A DNA stretch of 64,000 nucleotides from Pseudopyrenochaeta lycopersici (taxonomy: Eukaryota; Ascomycota; Dothideomycetes; Pleosporales; Pseudopyrenochaetaceae), in the NCBI GenBank assembly GCA_003313425.1, contig NHZP01000037.1:248001-312000 (forward strand), read 5' to 3'. Below, piece after piece: positions 51,616 to 63,020 of this stretch. A program made the position numbers and the translations under genes. Each line of letters begins with the position of its first letter. The stretch's first letter is position 1. The notes beneath the pieces are model-generated. The model was given only the letters and a program-made list of their open reading frames with translations, had not been told where the DNA came from and did no database searches.

Positions 51616-51808
51616 CCGCCCATTTTTCACAACCAGCTATGGAAGTGCACGGTGCTGGACTGGTCAGTATTATTAAAGCTTATTCTTCAACTCCAAACTC
51701 CCGTTGGGTTCCTCATGCAAAGCACTGGGATTCCTACTCATTTTGATCTAACAGTCCTGTTGCATCGCGCAGCCGCATGGGTCCCACTTTAGCGTCTATC
51801 TCTGCTCA
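51613..51808 (+). repeat. Direct repeat of about 195 bp, copy 1
   Basis: About 90% identical to 52018-52214; includes FSQPAMEVHGAGLVS-coding sequence. Confidence 0.85.
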
Positions 51809-51869
51809 ATTAGCACAGTTGCAAACGCAGCTTTCTGAAGTGATTCCAACATATCTGGAATGCACAGAA

Positions 51870-52115
51870 GCCCAGGCTGTCGAGATCCGCGTCACTCAGC
51901 AATGGCTACGGGCGATGATTTGGCAACAATGTCTGTATCAAGGACTAGGAAGCGGCGTGTCGAGTGACAGCTCAATGACTTTGAATTACCCTATTCAGAT
52001 CTCGAGGGACTTGCTTGCAATGATCGCCTATTTTTCACAACCAGCTATGGAAGTGCACGGTGCTGGACTGGTGAGTACTATGAAAGCGTATTCTTCAATT
52101 CCAAACTCCTGTTAG
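51870..52115 (+). pseudogene. Fungal transcription-factor C-terminal fragment
   Basis: Reads VEIRVTQQWLRAMIWQQCLY, SDSSMTLNYPIQISRDLLAM, AYFSQPAMEVHGAGLVST. This looks like the ISRD(L)..SQ.SMEVHG block at the C-terminus of fungal Zn2Cys6 regulators. The first half of the protein is missing. The 3' part is duplicated as the direct repeat. Confidence 0.55.
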
Positions 52116-52214
52116 GTTCCTCATGCAAAGCACTCGGATTCCTACCCATTTCAACCCAAATCCTGTTGCATCGCGTAGTCGCATGGGCCCACTCTAGCAG
52201 CGTCTATCTCTGAT
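52018..52214 (+). repeat. Direct repeat of about 195 bp, copy 2
   Basis: Second copy of 51613-51808, separated by about 210 bp. Confidence 0.85.
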
Positions 52215-52243
52215 GATCGCTACACTGGCCCTTGTCTTGTTTT

Positions 52244-52855
52244 CTAGCGTCGAAGGCGCTTCTCCAGCCGTTGAATTAACCTCTTCTCCGTCGCTCCAAG
52301 GATCGCACTGAGCTCCGCCAGAGTCATCTTGTCATTCCTCCCAGGTCGGCCACCCCTCTCTACGTGTGTCCAGTAATGATCTCGCAGATTGCCTTCGCGT
52401 GAGAAGGCTCTACAACATGACGACACCTTGCATGAGTATTTTTTTTCGTTCCCATGCACGGTCATCACGTGTCTTCGAAGATGTTCGGGACGAGCAAATG
52501 GTTGTTGGCATATACTGCTGCCAGTACCGGCCGATCGGGTATATGGACAAACGTAGAAACGAGTGTTTGGCTGGCTGACGGTGTCGAGATCGAGAGGCTG
52601 AGCACTCCAGGGCTCGATGTCGGAGTACTGGAGCTGCAAGCTGCTATCCGAATGTTGAATGGGGAACTGGACTGTCCCGGGGTATGGCGGGGTTGTGATT
52701 CCCCCCTGGGAGGATACTGTGCACCCAGGGCCAGCTACCGGACTCGCTGACAGATCCATTATGCATTGATGGAAATTGAAGGCGCGTGGTGCGAGTTGGC
52801 CCTGTTCCATGATCGCCGGGCCTGATTTTCCGTATAGTCTCCCGCGATGAGGCAC
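52244..52855 (-). CDS. C2H2 zinc-finger protein (203 aa)
   Basis: Intronless. After a polar N-terminus there are two adjacent C2H2-type fingers: FYVCPYTRSAGTGSSICQQP..RPEHLRRHVMTVHG and YSCKVSSCCRAFSREGNLRD HYWTHV. Spacing between the cysteines is unusual in both (longer in the first). A short helical C-terminus (MTLAELSAILGATEKRLIQR) follows. Probably a nuclear DNA-binding protein. A copy of the second finger's end and C-terminus is at 45.3 kb, so the gene has been fragmented and copied elsewhere. Confidence 0.72.
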   Translation of the reverse strand: MPHRGRLYGKSGPAIMEQGQLAPRAFNFHQCIMDLSASPVAGPGCTVSSQGGITTPPYPGTVQFPIQHSDSSLQLQYSDIEPWSAQPLDLDTVSQPNTRFYVCPYTRSAGTGSSICQQPFARPEHLRRHVMTVHGNEKKYSCKVSSCCRAFSREGNLRDHYWTHVERGGRPGRNDKMTLAELSAILGATEKRLIQRLEKRLRR

Positions 52856-54379
52856 GATAAGACTGAGCGTACAGCGCTGATAGCCACCGCCATTCCTCGA
52901 GAAGAATTGCTTATATAGGCGGAGAGCGTCAATGCATAGGTCTCACACCCGTTCCACACCACCCAAACGTTCATGTCACGCTATCAAGCCGCACTTGAAC
53001 CGCCCGTGGCTGCTGGCCAGAGGCACGGTTGCAGGCTGTGAAGTACTAGAAATCACGCTGAGGTGCTCAACAGTCGTGGCGATGCGTTGATTGGATGGAT
53101 GCAGACTTTGTCTCTACCGGGCATAATACTGTGTGTCAGCCTCTTTGTGACTTCGTGGTTAGCATCGCGTGAATAGTGCGATGGGCTAGCACTCACGCTG
53201 GCAGGGACCCACCGTCCCTCTGAAACGGACGAAGTCTAGAGTCGCGAAATACCACGGTGGTTTTTAACACTTATTTCGGGAAGCAACGCGATACATACAG
53301 TACAGTAAGATGGCCGTATCTTCATTGCCTCCGCTCGAGCCCCACTTGCGAACACGTACTGTACTGTACAGTACAGTTCAGTAGCAATGTCGATGTCTCC
53401 TTTCGTACATCAGTTCGCTCAGTCGTTCTGATGCTTCAGTCGCTCAACATGCTAGCATACGGGTTGGGCGTCGGCACCCAGCCAGTGTGATCGGTAGCGC
53501 GATGACGTCTAGTCAGGCTTAATGTTACATACTCGCTTTCCCATGTTTTGTTGTTGTTTTCGGCACCACCCACGGGCGCAATCCAGGGGAGGCAATTCCT
53601 CGACAGGCGCCATCTGCCGGCATCCTGCCGAGGCGACAATTGAACGCATGGCTATGCCATGCTGATCCTAGCGCGACTCAAGTACTTGGGCCCTGTGACA
53701 GGCATTAACCACGAGTTCCTAGGTTCGACGCGCCGACGTGTTTGCGCATGGGTAATAATCGCCGGCTGTTCCTCGCTTGCCGTGCCTCTTACGTGTCTCG
53801 CTTGCTGATCCTCATTCCCCCACGTTTTGTCAAGATAATTGCAGTGCTCCAGTCGCTCCTGTGACTCGAGGAGCGTCCCGCCATCTGGCCTGGTTATTCG
53901 ACGGACCTGCTCTTTCTGTGGCTCTCAGATCACAATCTCCGCTTGTGCCATATCACCAGATGCACAACAACTTCACAACGACACTCGCACAACACAGCAT
54001 TGCCACTGAAGGAGGAAAAGTCATAGTTTGGGATTCGAGTGTAGATGAAAGAAGTCTCTAACGCATGCTGCTCAACGCGAGACTGACCACAACAGCGTCT
54101 CTATGATGTGGGTAGACACTTCGAGGTGTTCCGAGGCATTCTCTGGAAACAATGTTTGGGGGCTACAAGTCATGCAATTGGACATACAGCAGCCACAGAA
54201 AAGATCACAATCTCTGCGCGAACTTGTGAGTGGGCAAGTCGTTCGATAGAAAGGCCAGGTATATATCATTGCTCGGAAGCCCTGCCATGGCTGTGCTGCC
54301 TTTAACAGCTGTTCCGCGTATGTGGAACATTCTCAAAATCTCAAGCCGCTTGACCAACGCATCTTTCTTCCGTATGAAG
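52856..54379. other. Gene-free stretch
   Basis: No supported gene. GTACAGTAC-type motifs recur at 53294-53308 and 53350-53375 (palindromic). Several open frames are AT- or repeat-related and lack domains. Confidence 0.45.
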
Positions 54380-54908
54380 CTAACATGCCGGGTATTGAAA
54401 CAAGCCGTCCCAGCTCCAGTCTCCCTCTCCACAATACATCGCAGGCAAATTTCCGTAGGCTGTGAGCCCGTTTTCCGGTTCAGTTGTATATGCAAGGGCA
54501 TTGGGCGTAAAAAAAAGGTCGTATAGAGAATCGCCAAAGTTACTGGAGGCGTACCCAGCATATACGCTGTCGACTCCATGTTCGACATAGGGACTGGGAA
54601 TCTGCGTCATCATGTCGACGACCCCGAAGCTGAAGTCTTGAATATACCCGAGCGGAATCTGCTTTGAAGTTAGGAGGGCAATCCGGCAGCTTGGGGCAGC
54701 TTACCTGGCCTTCTGGTGACGACTGATATTCATATGGCGAGATGATCCTTGCCTCGTCTGACCATTGTGTCAAGAAGTTGCGTGAACCTGTCAAGTGTCT
54801 GTGTTTCTCCTCCTCTTCTCGTTTCTTCTTCAACTCTCTTCCATACTTGTTCTTCAGTCCTTCTTGCGTTCTTGATCTCCCTTGGCCTCCAAACTCGTCG
54901 TCTGGCAC
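54380..54908 (-). pseudogene. Possible gene end next to the MFS fragment, uncertain
   Basis: Two exons, 54908-54705 and 54658-54380, splice with a 46-nt intron (GTAAGC..CTAAC..AAGCAG), joining YQSSPEGQ to IPLGYIQDFSFGVV in frame. The 160-aa product has a Lys/Glu-rich helix (LKKKREEEEKHRHL) and an aromatic-rich end (GEGDWSWDGLFQYPAC). No domain can be named. It may be the C-terminal part of a regulator whose 5' region has been lost; the divergent position to a transporter would fit that, but this is inference. Confidence 0.4.
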
Positions 54909-54912
54909 ATAG

Positions 54913-55644
54913 CTTGTTACTGCTCTCTACTACATCCCTTTCTACCAGATGTCCGTTCATGGTTCCTCGCCCACTCGCGCAGGCATCGACCTCTTCCCCG
55001 CAGTCTGCTTTCTCGTTCCAGGCTCTATCATCGTCGCCACCCTTACCTCGCGCTTCGGACGTTTTCGATGGGCGATTTGGCTCGGCTGGAGTGTCACAAC
55101 TATAGCGTGCGGGTTGTTCCTTCTCTTTGATTTGCACACTGGAATGGCGATCTTCTCAGTTGCTCTGACAGTATTCGGTATAGGAAATGGCATGATCTTG
55201 ACTAGCGTCAATGTCGGGATCCAGGCAATCTCGAAGGTTGAGGATTGTGCAATGGCTGCTAGTATGTACGGGTTCATGCGCAGTCTAGGAATGCCGCTCG
55301 GGGTCGCAGTGAGCTCCTCCTTCGTCCGTGACAGCTCCTTTGACAACACACTAACATTCCTCAAGCTGTCAGGAAACATCTTCCAGAACGTCATGTCTGG
55401 TAGGCTATCCGACTTTGGCCTCCCTATAGACATCGCCTACGATTCTGAGCGCTATGTCTTCGTTCTTCAGGCCATGGAGGATACCGATCTGAAGAAAATC
55501 GCGATTCTGGAATCTTATGCGAAGGGTTTTCAATCCGTCTTTATTATGATGACAACTATCTCAGCGAGTGCGTTAGCCGTTAGCTTTTTGATCCGGAAGT
55601 TTAGTATGGACAAAGCCTTCCCGACGACGTACAGAGTGAGATGA
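54913..55644 (+). pseudogene. MFS transporter, C-terminal half only
   Basis: The frame covers YIPFYQMSVHGSSPTRAGID, FRWAIWLGWSVTTIACGLFL, GIGNGMILTSVNVGIQAISK, ASMYGFMRSLGMPLGVAVSS and a last helix near IMMTTISASALAVSFLI: the C-terminal six-helix half of a DHA-type MFS drug transporter. Upstream, WHIACYCSL is in a different frame from LYYIPFYQ, pointing to a frameshift at about 54925, and the first six helices are absent. A piece of this gene (55350-55603) is also at 29.3 kb. Confidence 0.82.
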
Positions 55645-57039
55645 TGTTCTTTGGCGATGCGGCTTGCTAGAAGCCTCTGAATGTGAATTGGGGATGTGGT
55701 ACATTTATGGCACCTGTATGACGATGATATAGACAAATGCGGCCTTCGCCCACGGATACAACTATGAAGGTAGAGACTCTGCGTCAAACCTGGTGCGATT
55801 TCGTCAGCTGATAGTATTGGATGAGCATGTCGAGATCATAGAGCTCCATGCTTTGGACCCATTTATTGCTCTATACAGTCGTTTGAACAGCGAATTGTGC
55901 ATTTCTGATAAAAAACCTTATAGAACCTTTTCCTTAAAATTTTTCCACTTTTGAAGTTTCTCACTGCCTTCGCGCATGACAATTTCATGGTTGGTTTGTG
56001 TACCTTCACCGCAGAAGGAACTACAGTTTCTATTCACGTTTTTTTTTAAATTAATTACGAAGAACCCCCGATTCTCTCTTGGTCCACCTGTGTGATTATT
56101 AGGATGGCTCGAGGCTCGAAGACTGACGCGGACAGGAAAGAGCCCGCAAATCCCTTTTGCTCTGACCTGTTCCTGAGCAACGTGAAATGAAGGAGTGTGG
56201 GTAGTTTTGATTAAATCCTCTCACACAATGGCCTTAATCCAACAGTATAGTCCTTTAAGAGTGGTATATTACTGTTGAGGGTGGCAGAGTGTTGACGCCG
56301 ACTATATAGAAAAGCACCATAGCAGGTCTAACAATATAACGTCAGTCCAAGCGTGCCGGGACGCACGGTGTAACGGGACACATTCGCACCTCGGAGCCTC
56401 GCAACCTTTCATTCCTAGGTCTATAGATATGCAGTCAGCGGAATAATGTTCTAAAATCAATGCTCTTTCAACGTACTAGTCTCCGACGAGCCTTACTATG
56501 ATGTTGGTCATGCTATGGATTGTTTCGTTACCATCGTCAAACGACCTTTCGTCGATACCCCCCTGTCTATCCGCAAGTCAAAGAGTATGTTAGTAAATCG
56601 GAGGGTCTGATGCAAAGTTAAATTGAGGAAGATCATCGCAATCAGCTTCAATACCGGCGTTAAGTTAGTAGAGATAGAGTCCGGGAGTTTCGCCGGGTGG
56701 AACTAAAGATCTTGAAAAGTGACCCATCGCGTCGGGACACCCTGATGTGTCTTAGCGTGTAGCCAGCTTGCAGTAGCGTGCTCAGATATTACTATATGCT
56801 ATGGTAACAAATTCAACGCTAAACCTACAACAGATTGACTGCTTAAAACGGAGAGCAGCTGTGGCGCATGCCAAGAGCTTTCTAGAAGCGTCTACGACCA
56901 CCTGCTCTACCTGCCCGCTTCGTACCTACGCGCAGTAAGAATCTGATTTTTAGAATCAATCGAGCAGCGTTACATGGCGACAGCTGCCCTCTTGTAAGAT
57001 TCTCGAAGCTTCCATATAGCGACACATGGCTTATATATT
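55645..57039. other. Gene-free stretch
   Basis: About 1.4 kb without a supported gene or repeat; AT-rich with several short poly-T/A runs. Confidence 0.45.
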
Positions 57040-59660
57040 CGGCAAATGACCGCCTTACCACTGCTTGGCGTAATAATTACGAGTTATATGGGGGTCGATT
57101 TGTTCCCGAGATCACGCGCGTTATTAAGCGAGAACCCCCAACCTCTGGGATAACCTCTGGTATACCAAAAGTCTTGGCACGCCCGGAGGGGCCCCTTTTT
57201 TAACTTTTGCACCATGTTGTGCTTGAAATAGGGGCAAAAATATAGGCGATATTGGAGCGCATGGCTTATAGCATTCACTACGAAGCGCACTTTTTCTGCT
57301 TGTTGAGTAGCTGGTACAGCTGATAGAGCGACAATTGACCCCGTTGCCGAACCAGCTCTACTTCCTCCACTGCGGCGCCTATACTCATGCCCTGTGCCTG
57401 CCGTCTCCGAACTTCATCAATGATAACCTTCCGCCGCCCATAGAACACCTGCTCGCTGTGCTTCTGACGCCAGCGAGAACCGTACAGATCCTCTAATCCT
57501 TGCACAGACGGGCCACCTGTAAGACCTACCGTCCACTCCCTCCACAGTTGGGGAACAGTTGTCACCGCGCGCGAGAGAACGTACGACGGTGGCGGCGCCG
57601 GCTGCAGCCGCAGCCGCAGCCGCTCCTGTTCCTGTTCTTGCTCCGGCTCTGGCTCCGGCTCCGGCTGTGGCTGCTCCTGAGAGAAGAGCGCGGCGGCAGC
57701 GGCAGGCCTTACCGTCATTGCTGCTGAAGCAGGCGTGGCAGAGCCTGAAGAAGCCGTTATCGTCGTATGACGCGTAGTAGGATGTAGCGTCAGGGAGATA
57801 CGGCCCTCAAGCAAGTCCCCCAGCCGTATCTCGATTCTGTTAAGCCGCTCTCTCGTTTCCGCACCCCAGTCGTTAACCTCTCGCGTAAGGCCCTGCTGTA
57901 GGATGCTCAGACGCTCAGCAATAGCAGGAAGCGTCTTCCGAATCTATACTTCTTCAGGCTCCTCTACGTCTAGTAGCGAAAGCTCTACTTCCTTTGCGAA
58001 CGCTAGGTAATCAGCTCAGGCGAAGATAGGGTCAGCCCAGATTGGGTGCGCAGGAAACTCTTGCCTCATAACTACCGAGTCTTGGAGGAGGATGATGCGG
58101 AGCTGCTGCAGTAAACGGAGAAAGCCCTAAGCCGCGAGGTCGGTGCGGTCGTCGTCGTCGGCGGCGGCGGCATGGCTACTCTTCTCCTCCTCCCTACCAT
58201 CCGCGTACGAGTCGAACCACGCCAGCCATTTATCTACAAAAGGCCACACAGCCTGCTCAAGTGATCGCGGAGGCAGTACCTTCGCTCGTGGCAGGTAGAA
58301 GCTGCCCTGCGCAGACGGGCTAAAGCCAGCCATGCTCCGTATAAACTTGCGCGGAAGTTGGGTAAGATAGCAGTTCGTTAATGAGTCACTGTTCCACCGC
58401 CCCGCGCGGCGGACCTGGCCCTCGCTGACGCCCTTAAGCTCAGCATGCCTCGCCCCTTGTGATCGGCCCGCGTGCGTTTTCTTCAGCGACATAACGTTCG
58501 CTCCAGCAAACATCTTGTTAATCCAACCTAGCTGCGTATCGTACGTCATCATCTTTGCTGTATGCTCCCCCTTGATTAGGTGCAGGCTGTACCATAGCTC
58601 GCGCCGACGGAAGCTAGGAGGCGGCTCGCCTGCAACGTTCCAGCGGTAGAAGAAGTAAAAGGCTGTGTGTGCCATAGTGCAGAGCAGCGGATTCCGGTGC
58701 CTCATGACGGCCCCGTACTCCAGTCGCCCCATTGGGTTCGTCTTGCCATTATCCATAATCATAATCATTGGGTAGCAAGGTGTCGGGCCTTCATCCCGTA
58801 GCGAGACTGTGAAGAAATCAGGGAGTTCGGCTTGCAGGCGGGCCTCGCTCCGCAGCAGCATGTTGTGGGCGAGCAGAAAATCGACGGCAGTGCGCAGGTA
58901 CGGCTCTGTCGACGGCTTCGACTGCTGCTTCCTCTGGCGGTAGCCCTCCCAACAGAACCGTATAGCATCGATCATCTTCGCCTCTGTATAGCCGTTCTGC
59001 AGCGTCCCCGCAGCCCTGTCGGTAAATTCGAGCCGGCGCCGTTTATGCTCGGCGCGCTGGCGAGCCCTTAGCAGGCCGTTCAGGCCCTCCCCGCGCGGAG
59101 TCGGGTGCGTGTTTATGCCTTTACTCTTCTGGAAGGACCACAGGTCGACGATGGCAGCTACGTACGACTTGATAGCGCTGGGCCCCAGTGTCTGCCGGAC
59201 CAGCTCGCCGTCCGTAGTCGTACGGTTCACCTTCTTCGTGTATCGCGAGGTCCGAAGCTCTCGGTCCAGGACGCGCTCGTTCAGGAACCAGATCAACTTG
59301 TTTTCGCACACAAGCTCACCGTCTTCGAATCCTTTCTCCGCGCAGAATTGCTGCCACTCCCTCTGCTTCGGATCGTACGTCTTGTTTGTATTCCTAGGCC
59401 GAGTCTCACGCGCCTGCGCGAGCGCGCGCGCGCCCTGCGCAAAGAGCTCGACATCAAGGGCCGCGCGATGCTCTACAGCACTAGCAGGGGCAGCAGGGAC
59501 AGGAAGGAAGGTCGTCGCGGCCGCCGTCAGGGCCACTTCCGAAGCTAAAACTTCCGTTATGGGAAGGGGAAAGCAGAAGGGAGTCGAAGGCATGCTGACG
59601 CGGTGGCACGTGATCGCGCGTTCCAAAGCCAAAGTCAAGGGGGGTCCGTGGATAACTGGG
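57040..59660 (-). mobile_element. Crypton (tyrosine-recombinase DNA transposon), RIP-like damage
   Basis: Carries a Crypton-type tyrosine recombinase and a GCR1_C-type domain in one frame. The 3' boundary is taken at 57040, where identity with the second copy (13466) begins; the 5' boundary near 59660 is only approximate. Confidence 0.8.
57278..59638 (-). pseudogene. Crypton tyrosine recombinase with GCR1_C-type domain, three in-frame stops
   Basis: The whole 787-codon span is in one frame. The recombinase part (59638-58127) has the conserved Arg263 (LLRSEA), His389 and Arg392 (KTHAGRS), Trp415 (GRWN) and nucleophile Tyr424 (NCYL). The second part (to 57278) has a PEPEPE/QEQEQE linker and the PQLWREWTVGL domain found in Cryptons and in the yeast Gcr1 activator. 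They are separated by TAG 58127-58129, TGA 58016-58018 and TAG 57944-57946. The sequence between the stops is still protein-like (RLLQQLRIILLQ, ADYLAFAKEVELSL). Introns hiding the stops are possible but not required. The start may be the later Met at MPSTPF. Confidence 0.85.
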
Positions 59661-59809
59661 TAATAATCGCGACCGGGGGGGCCTTCAAATAACTATGGGT
59701 TCTTGGGGGGGTAGTCGGGCCGTAGAACCAGGGTTCTTGGTGAGGGGTTGCGAGAGCCAAGCCTCTCGCGAGCTCTCGCGCATCGTTTATAATTCCCCAT
59801 CTACCACTG
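59661..59809. other. Spacer between Crypton and MULE, with the 9-bp target copy
   Basis: Contains CTACCACTG at 59801-59809, the left target duplication of the MULE. Nothing else recognised. Confidence 0.6.
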
Positions 59810-60069
59810 GGCTAGTGAGATTTGTCCCCAAGGTTTTGAGATTTGTCCCCAAAATGAGATTTGTCCCCAATGCTAGCCATAACTCTACTAGCGCAAAAAA
59901 ATAAATTACAAAACGCCATGTAACGACACTTCGACGTCTGGCTAGTGAGATTTGTCCCCAAGGTTTTGAGATTTGTCCCCAAAATGAGATTTGTCCCCAA
60001 TGCTAGCCATAACTCTACTAGCGCAAAAAAATAAATTACAAAACGCCATGTAACGACACTTCGACGTCT
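59810..60069 (+). repeat. 130-bp tandem duplication of the MULE left end
   Basis: 59810-59939 is repeated at 59940-60069, apparently without change. The left terminus is therefore present twice in tandem. Confidence 0.9.
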
Positions 60070-60112
60070 TCAGTGGCTCAAACTATCAACTTTGTCTCAT
60101 TGAATCTATCCT

Positions 60113-62636
60113 CTATTGATGTCGTTTTCTCTTGCGCGGGCTGAGATCTTTCCAAGCTTCAGAAGCCGTCGCTGCTGCAGCACGCTTAGGACGCTGTCTT
60201 GGTATATCCTGAAGCTCGAGCAGAGAATTTTGCGCATCCACTTGCGCGAATCTCTCTGCGTAGAAAGCTTCCATGTCTCCAAAGTGATAGTTCCATGCCA
60301 TTGTGGGGGTACAGGAAGCAAACAGCCCTTGTGTAGCGAGCGCCATATTCCGTGCTTTAACTAACTCTGCAGGATCATCTTCCTGCCCCGTCTCTGCCAG
60401 GAAGTTAATCGCTGAGATCATGTTATTACACTCATATAGAACGGGCTGACACCGTCGACGTTCGATGTCGGCTAGGAACTCTTCCAACGACGGTGGTTGC
60501 TAAGCAGGAGGTGGACCCATAGTGACAGACACAGCAACAGCTACAGGCGGAGACAAACGGAGGACGGAGGGAGGAGGTATAGGAGCAGGCGCAGGGATCG
60601 ATACAGATACACAGGTAGTCATAGGATTTACACTTAGCACAGATGTAGGAATCGACACGGTAACAGAGGTGCTTACTTGTCGCAGGGCTTCAGCGAGTGT
60701 TTGACCCTGAGGTTGGAGGTGAGGTGGGAAGTGAGGAACAGAAGGCGGCACGCGTCGTTCGAAAGCTGATGGATCTCGTCGAGTTAATGCCTCGTTCCTC
60801 CTCAGCCCACCTCTTGTTTAAGCGGTGAGAGGCTCTAGAATAGACTGATGTGGCCTTGGAGACAGGCAGATTAACGGCCCTTGCTTACGTTAATACCGCC
60901 AGTGGTCATCGTAGAGATGGTTCAGTCGTAACGTTAAACCAGATCTCCTCACGTCTTGCAGCGTATAGCGACATGGGAGGCTATTTGTTTTCTCAAACAG
61001 GCCCGAACAAGGATGTCTGCCGCGACGCTCTCTCTGCTCCTTCTAGCGCAGCAGATCCTGTTGCCTAATGCGCTCGATCGCCGGTGGCGTCAGGACGTTA
61101 TAGATGCCAGGAGGCAGGAATGGCATTACCTCTAGCTTATGCCCGAACTTGACGCTATGTTTGGAGGAAGCAAGTTCCTTTCTGTACTTGTTGTATTGAC
61201 TCCTGACCATTTGCTTAATCCTCCCTACAACGCGCAGCAAGTCGCCTCTCGAAGTCATGAGGTAGTCCTTCAGGACCTTGTGCATTCCTTTAACGGGCGA
61301 ACTTGTGATGGTGTTATAGTGTCGGTGGTGAGAAGTCTAAGCAGCTGCCCACTCGGTGCGTGTAAGGTATTAATTGTCTTGCAGGTATCTGCAGAGTTCC
61401 TGCTGGTGGCTGTAGTCTTTAAGCAGATCGTTCCACTTCAGCTGGAACTCCAGTGGTCTCTTTGCGTAGACGAGCTGCCCTAGTTAGTTCTGCAAGCAAC
61501 TTTTTTAGAGGACGGCTTCCCTCAAAGTCTCTTGGGCGATTGGCATGGGGGCATACCTGAGTCCAACGCTTCATGAACGCAGCCCTGTGTTCAACGATCC
61601 TCTGCTTCTCCTCTTTCGTTGCGCCATCGGCGTCTCGCCAGGTCTGCTGAGCCTTCGTCTGGACGTTCTTGTTAATATGCCACACGCATAGAAGCTGAGG
61701 GACTCCTGGAAGTAGCGAGCGAGCTGCCATCTTCAACGCCTCTTCCTGATCGCTGATGAATACCTGCGGTCGTTGTATCCCTGTCTTAAGCAGGAAGTTC
61801 GCGATTGCCTAATAGTAGTCTGCTTATGTCTTATTGCTAAGGAAGCAGAAACCCGCAGAGAAGAAGGTCTGTAGGTTGGTGCAGCCGAGTATGTGCAACA
61901 GTGGGAGTCTATACTTGTTGGTGCGGTATGTGCAGTCCATCAACAGTACGTCAGGGTTTGCCACCAGCAACTCAACCTGCTTCTGGTGGGCGAAAAAGAG
62001 ATTTTGTACGCGGTTATTATCATCCTTCCTCACTGCAAAGACCCAGTCTGCCGTAGATAAGTCGTCTAATAATGTCTCCATTGGACTCCTGCCGTTCAAG
62101 TGTTTCTCCCGAATTGCCTTCCTCTCACCTCGGATATCAGTGGCAGAGATCAGTGTGTTTTGGTCTTCCCTTTGGATCGCCGCTAGTATCTGCATCGGCC
62201 GCGCCCCAGCGTGCGTCATTGACTCAATTACTTCCTTCTGTGACGATGTACGCCTGCGATAGACATTGTGCGCGCTAGGGTTGATTGATCGGGGGTGATT
62301 GTGGTGCTTGTCTTGCACCTCTAGCTTCCACTGGCTGGTGAGCTTCACCTTGAAGATAACGAGCTTGAAAGGGCATCCTGTTGAGCGCGTGCTTGTACTC
62401 AGAACCTTTGCACTTGACTGGTAGTGGTTCCTAAAGCAATCGCAGTGGTAGTAATAACGTGTCTTGACATCTGAATTGTGAGGCCAACTCCGCTTCAGGA
62501 CAAAGCCGTAGCCGTGCTGCATGCCATGCGTCTTGAGCGCATCATACGCTTCTTCATAGGAGCTGTAGAGCTGGTCTGGAGGGGGGATAATGTCTTCCAT
62601 ACTGAGATGCTCAAGACAAGAAAACAAATTCAGCAC
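60113..62636 (-). pseudogene. MULE transposase, nonsense- and frameshift-damaged
   Basis: The N-terminal part (62636-61824) has a FAR1/WRKY-type zinc DNA-binding region (YYYHCDCFRNHYQSSAK..VQDKHHNHP) and the start of the catalytic domain, LLVANPDVLLMDCTYRTNKY. Then TAA 61824 and TAG 61809 interrupt, but the frame continues with RPQVFISDQEEALKMAARSL, LLCVWHINKNVQTKAQ. Around 61300-61420 the frame shifts, with more stops. The last part (61285-61043 and 60751-60113, same frame) ends SPRKRKRHQ and is cut by TAG 60500-60502 (within PPPA*QPPSLEEFLADI). Several stops are CAG/CAA-derived, the RIP signature. Confidence 0.85.
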
Positions 62637-62802
62637 CTACGTTCTTCTCTAACTGGTTACCTGCGGCGGAGACGCGATGGTGTCGCGGTAGTGTCGCGTT
62701 CATAGATTACGCGCTAAGCCAAGCTAAGTGATTGATTTCCACTAGCATTAGCGTTGGGGACAAATCTCATTTTGGGGACAAATCTCACTAGCCCTACCAC
62801 TG

Positions 62803-63020
62803 TTTTCAATACACTACCACACATGTGACCTCGGCTAAAAAAGGACCGAAATACCACTGTTTCTTCCCCATTTCTTCCCCAAATGCCACTATTTCGTTAG
62901 TAGCCTCACCTCTTACATTAGCGCTTGAGTAGCTTAGAACGCGTCCGACGCGATTTAAAATGGACGCGTTTTATCGTAAAATCGCGAGTTGTTGCGACAA
63001 AATAATTACGAAGAGTTACA
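62803..63020. other. Leader of the second MULE
   Basis: No coding sequence. Contains TACCACTGTTTCTTCCCC/ATTTCTTCCCC-type repeats that could be part of its terminal repeat, not proven because the other end is outside the window. Confidence 0.4.

Larger units (their letters stand above)
59810..62793 (-). mobile_element. MULE (Mutator-like) element with perfect 9-bp target duplication
   Basis: Terminal repeats begin GGCTAGTGAGATTTGTCCCC at the left and end with its reverse complement at 62793. Immediately outside lie identical CTACCACTG 9-mers (59801-59809 and 62794-62802). A 9-bp duplication is typical of the Mutator superfamily. Each end carries repeated GAGATTTGTCCCCAA motifs (three left, two right), probable transposase-binding sites. 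Total 2984 bp. Confidence 0.92.

Noticed and set aside
54730..55137. Minus-strand 135-codon frame with many Arg/Glu
   Set aside because: Antisense to the MFS helices on the plus strand, which are recognisable; no domain on the minus strand.
57559..59663. Several plus-strand frames over the Crypton (e.g. 59109-59663)
   Set aside because: GC-rich antisense shadows of the recombinase gene.
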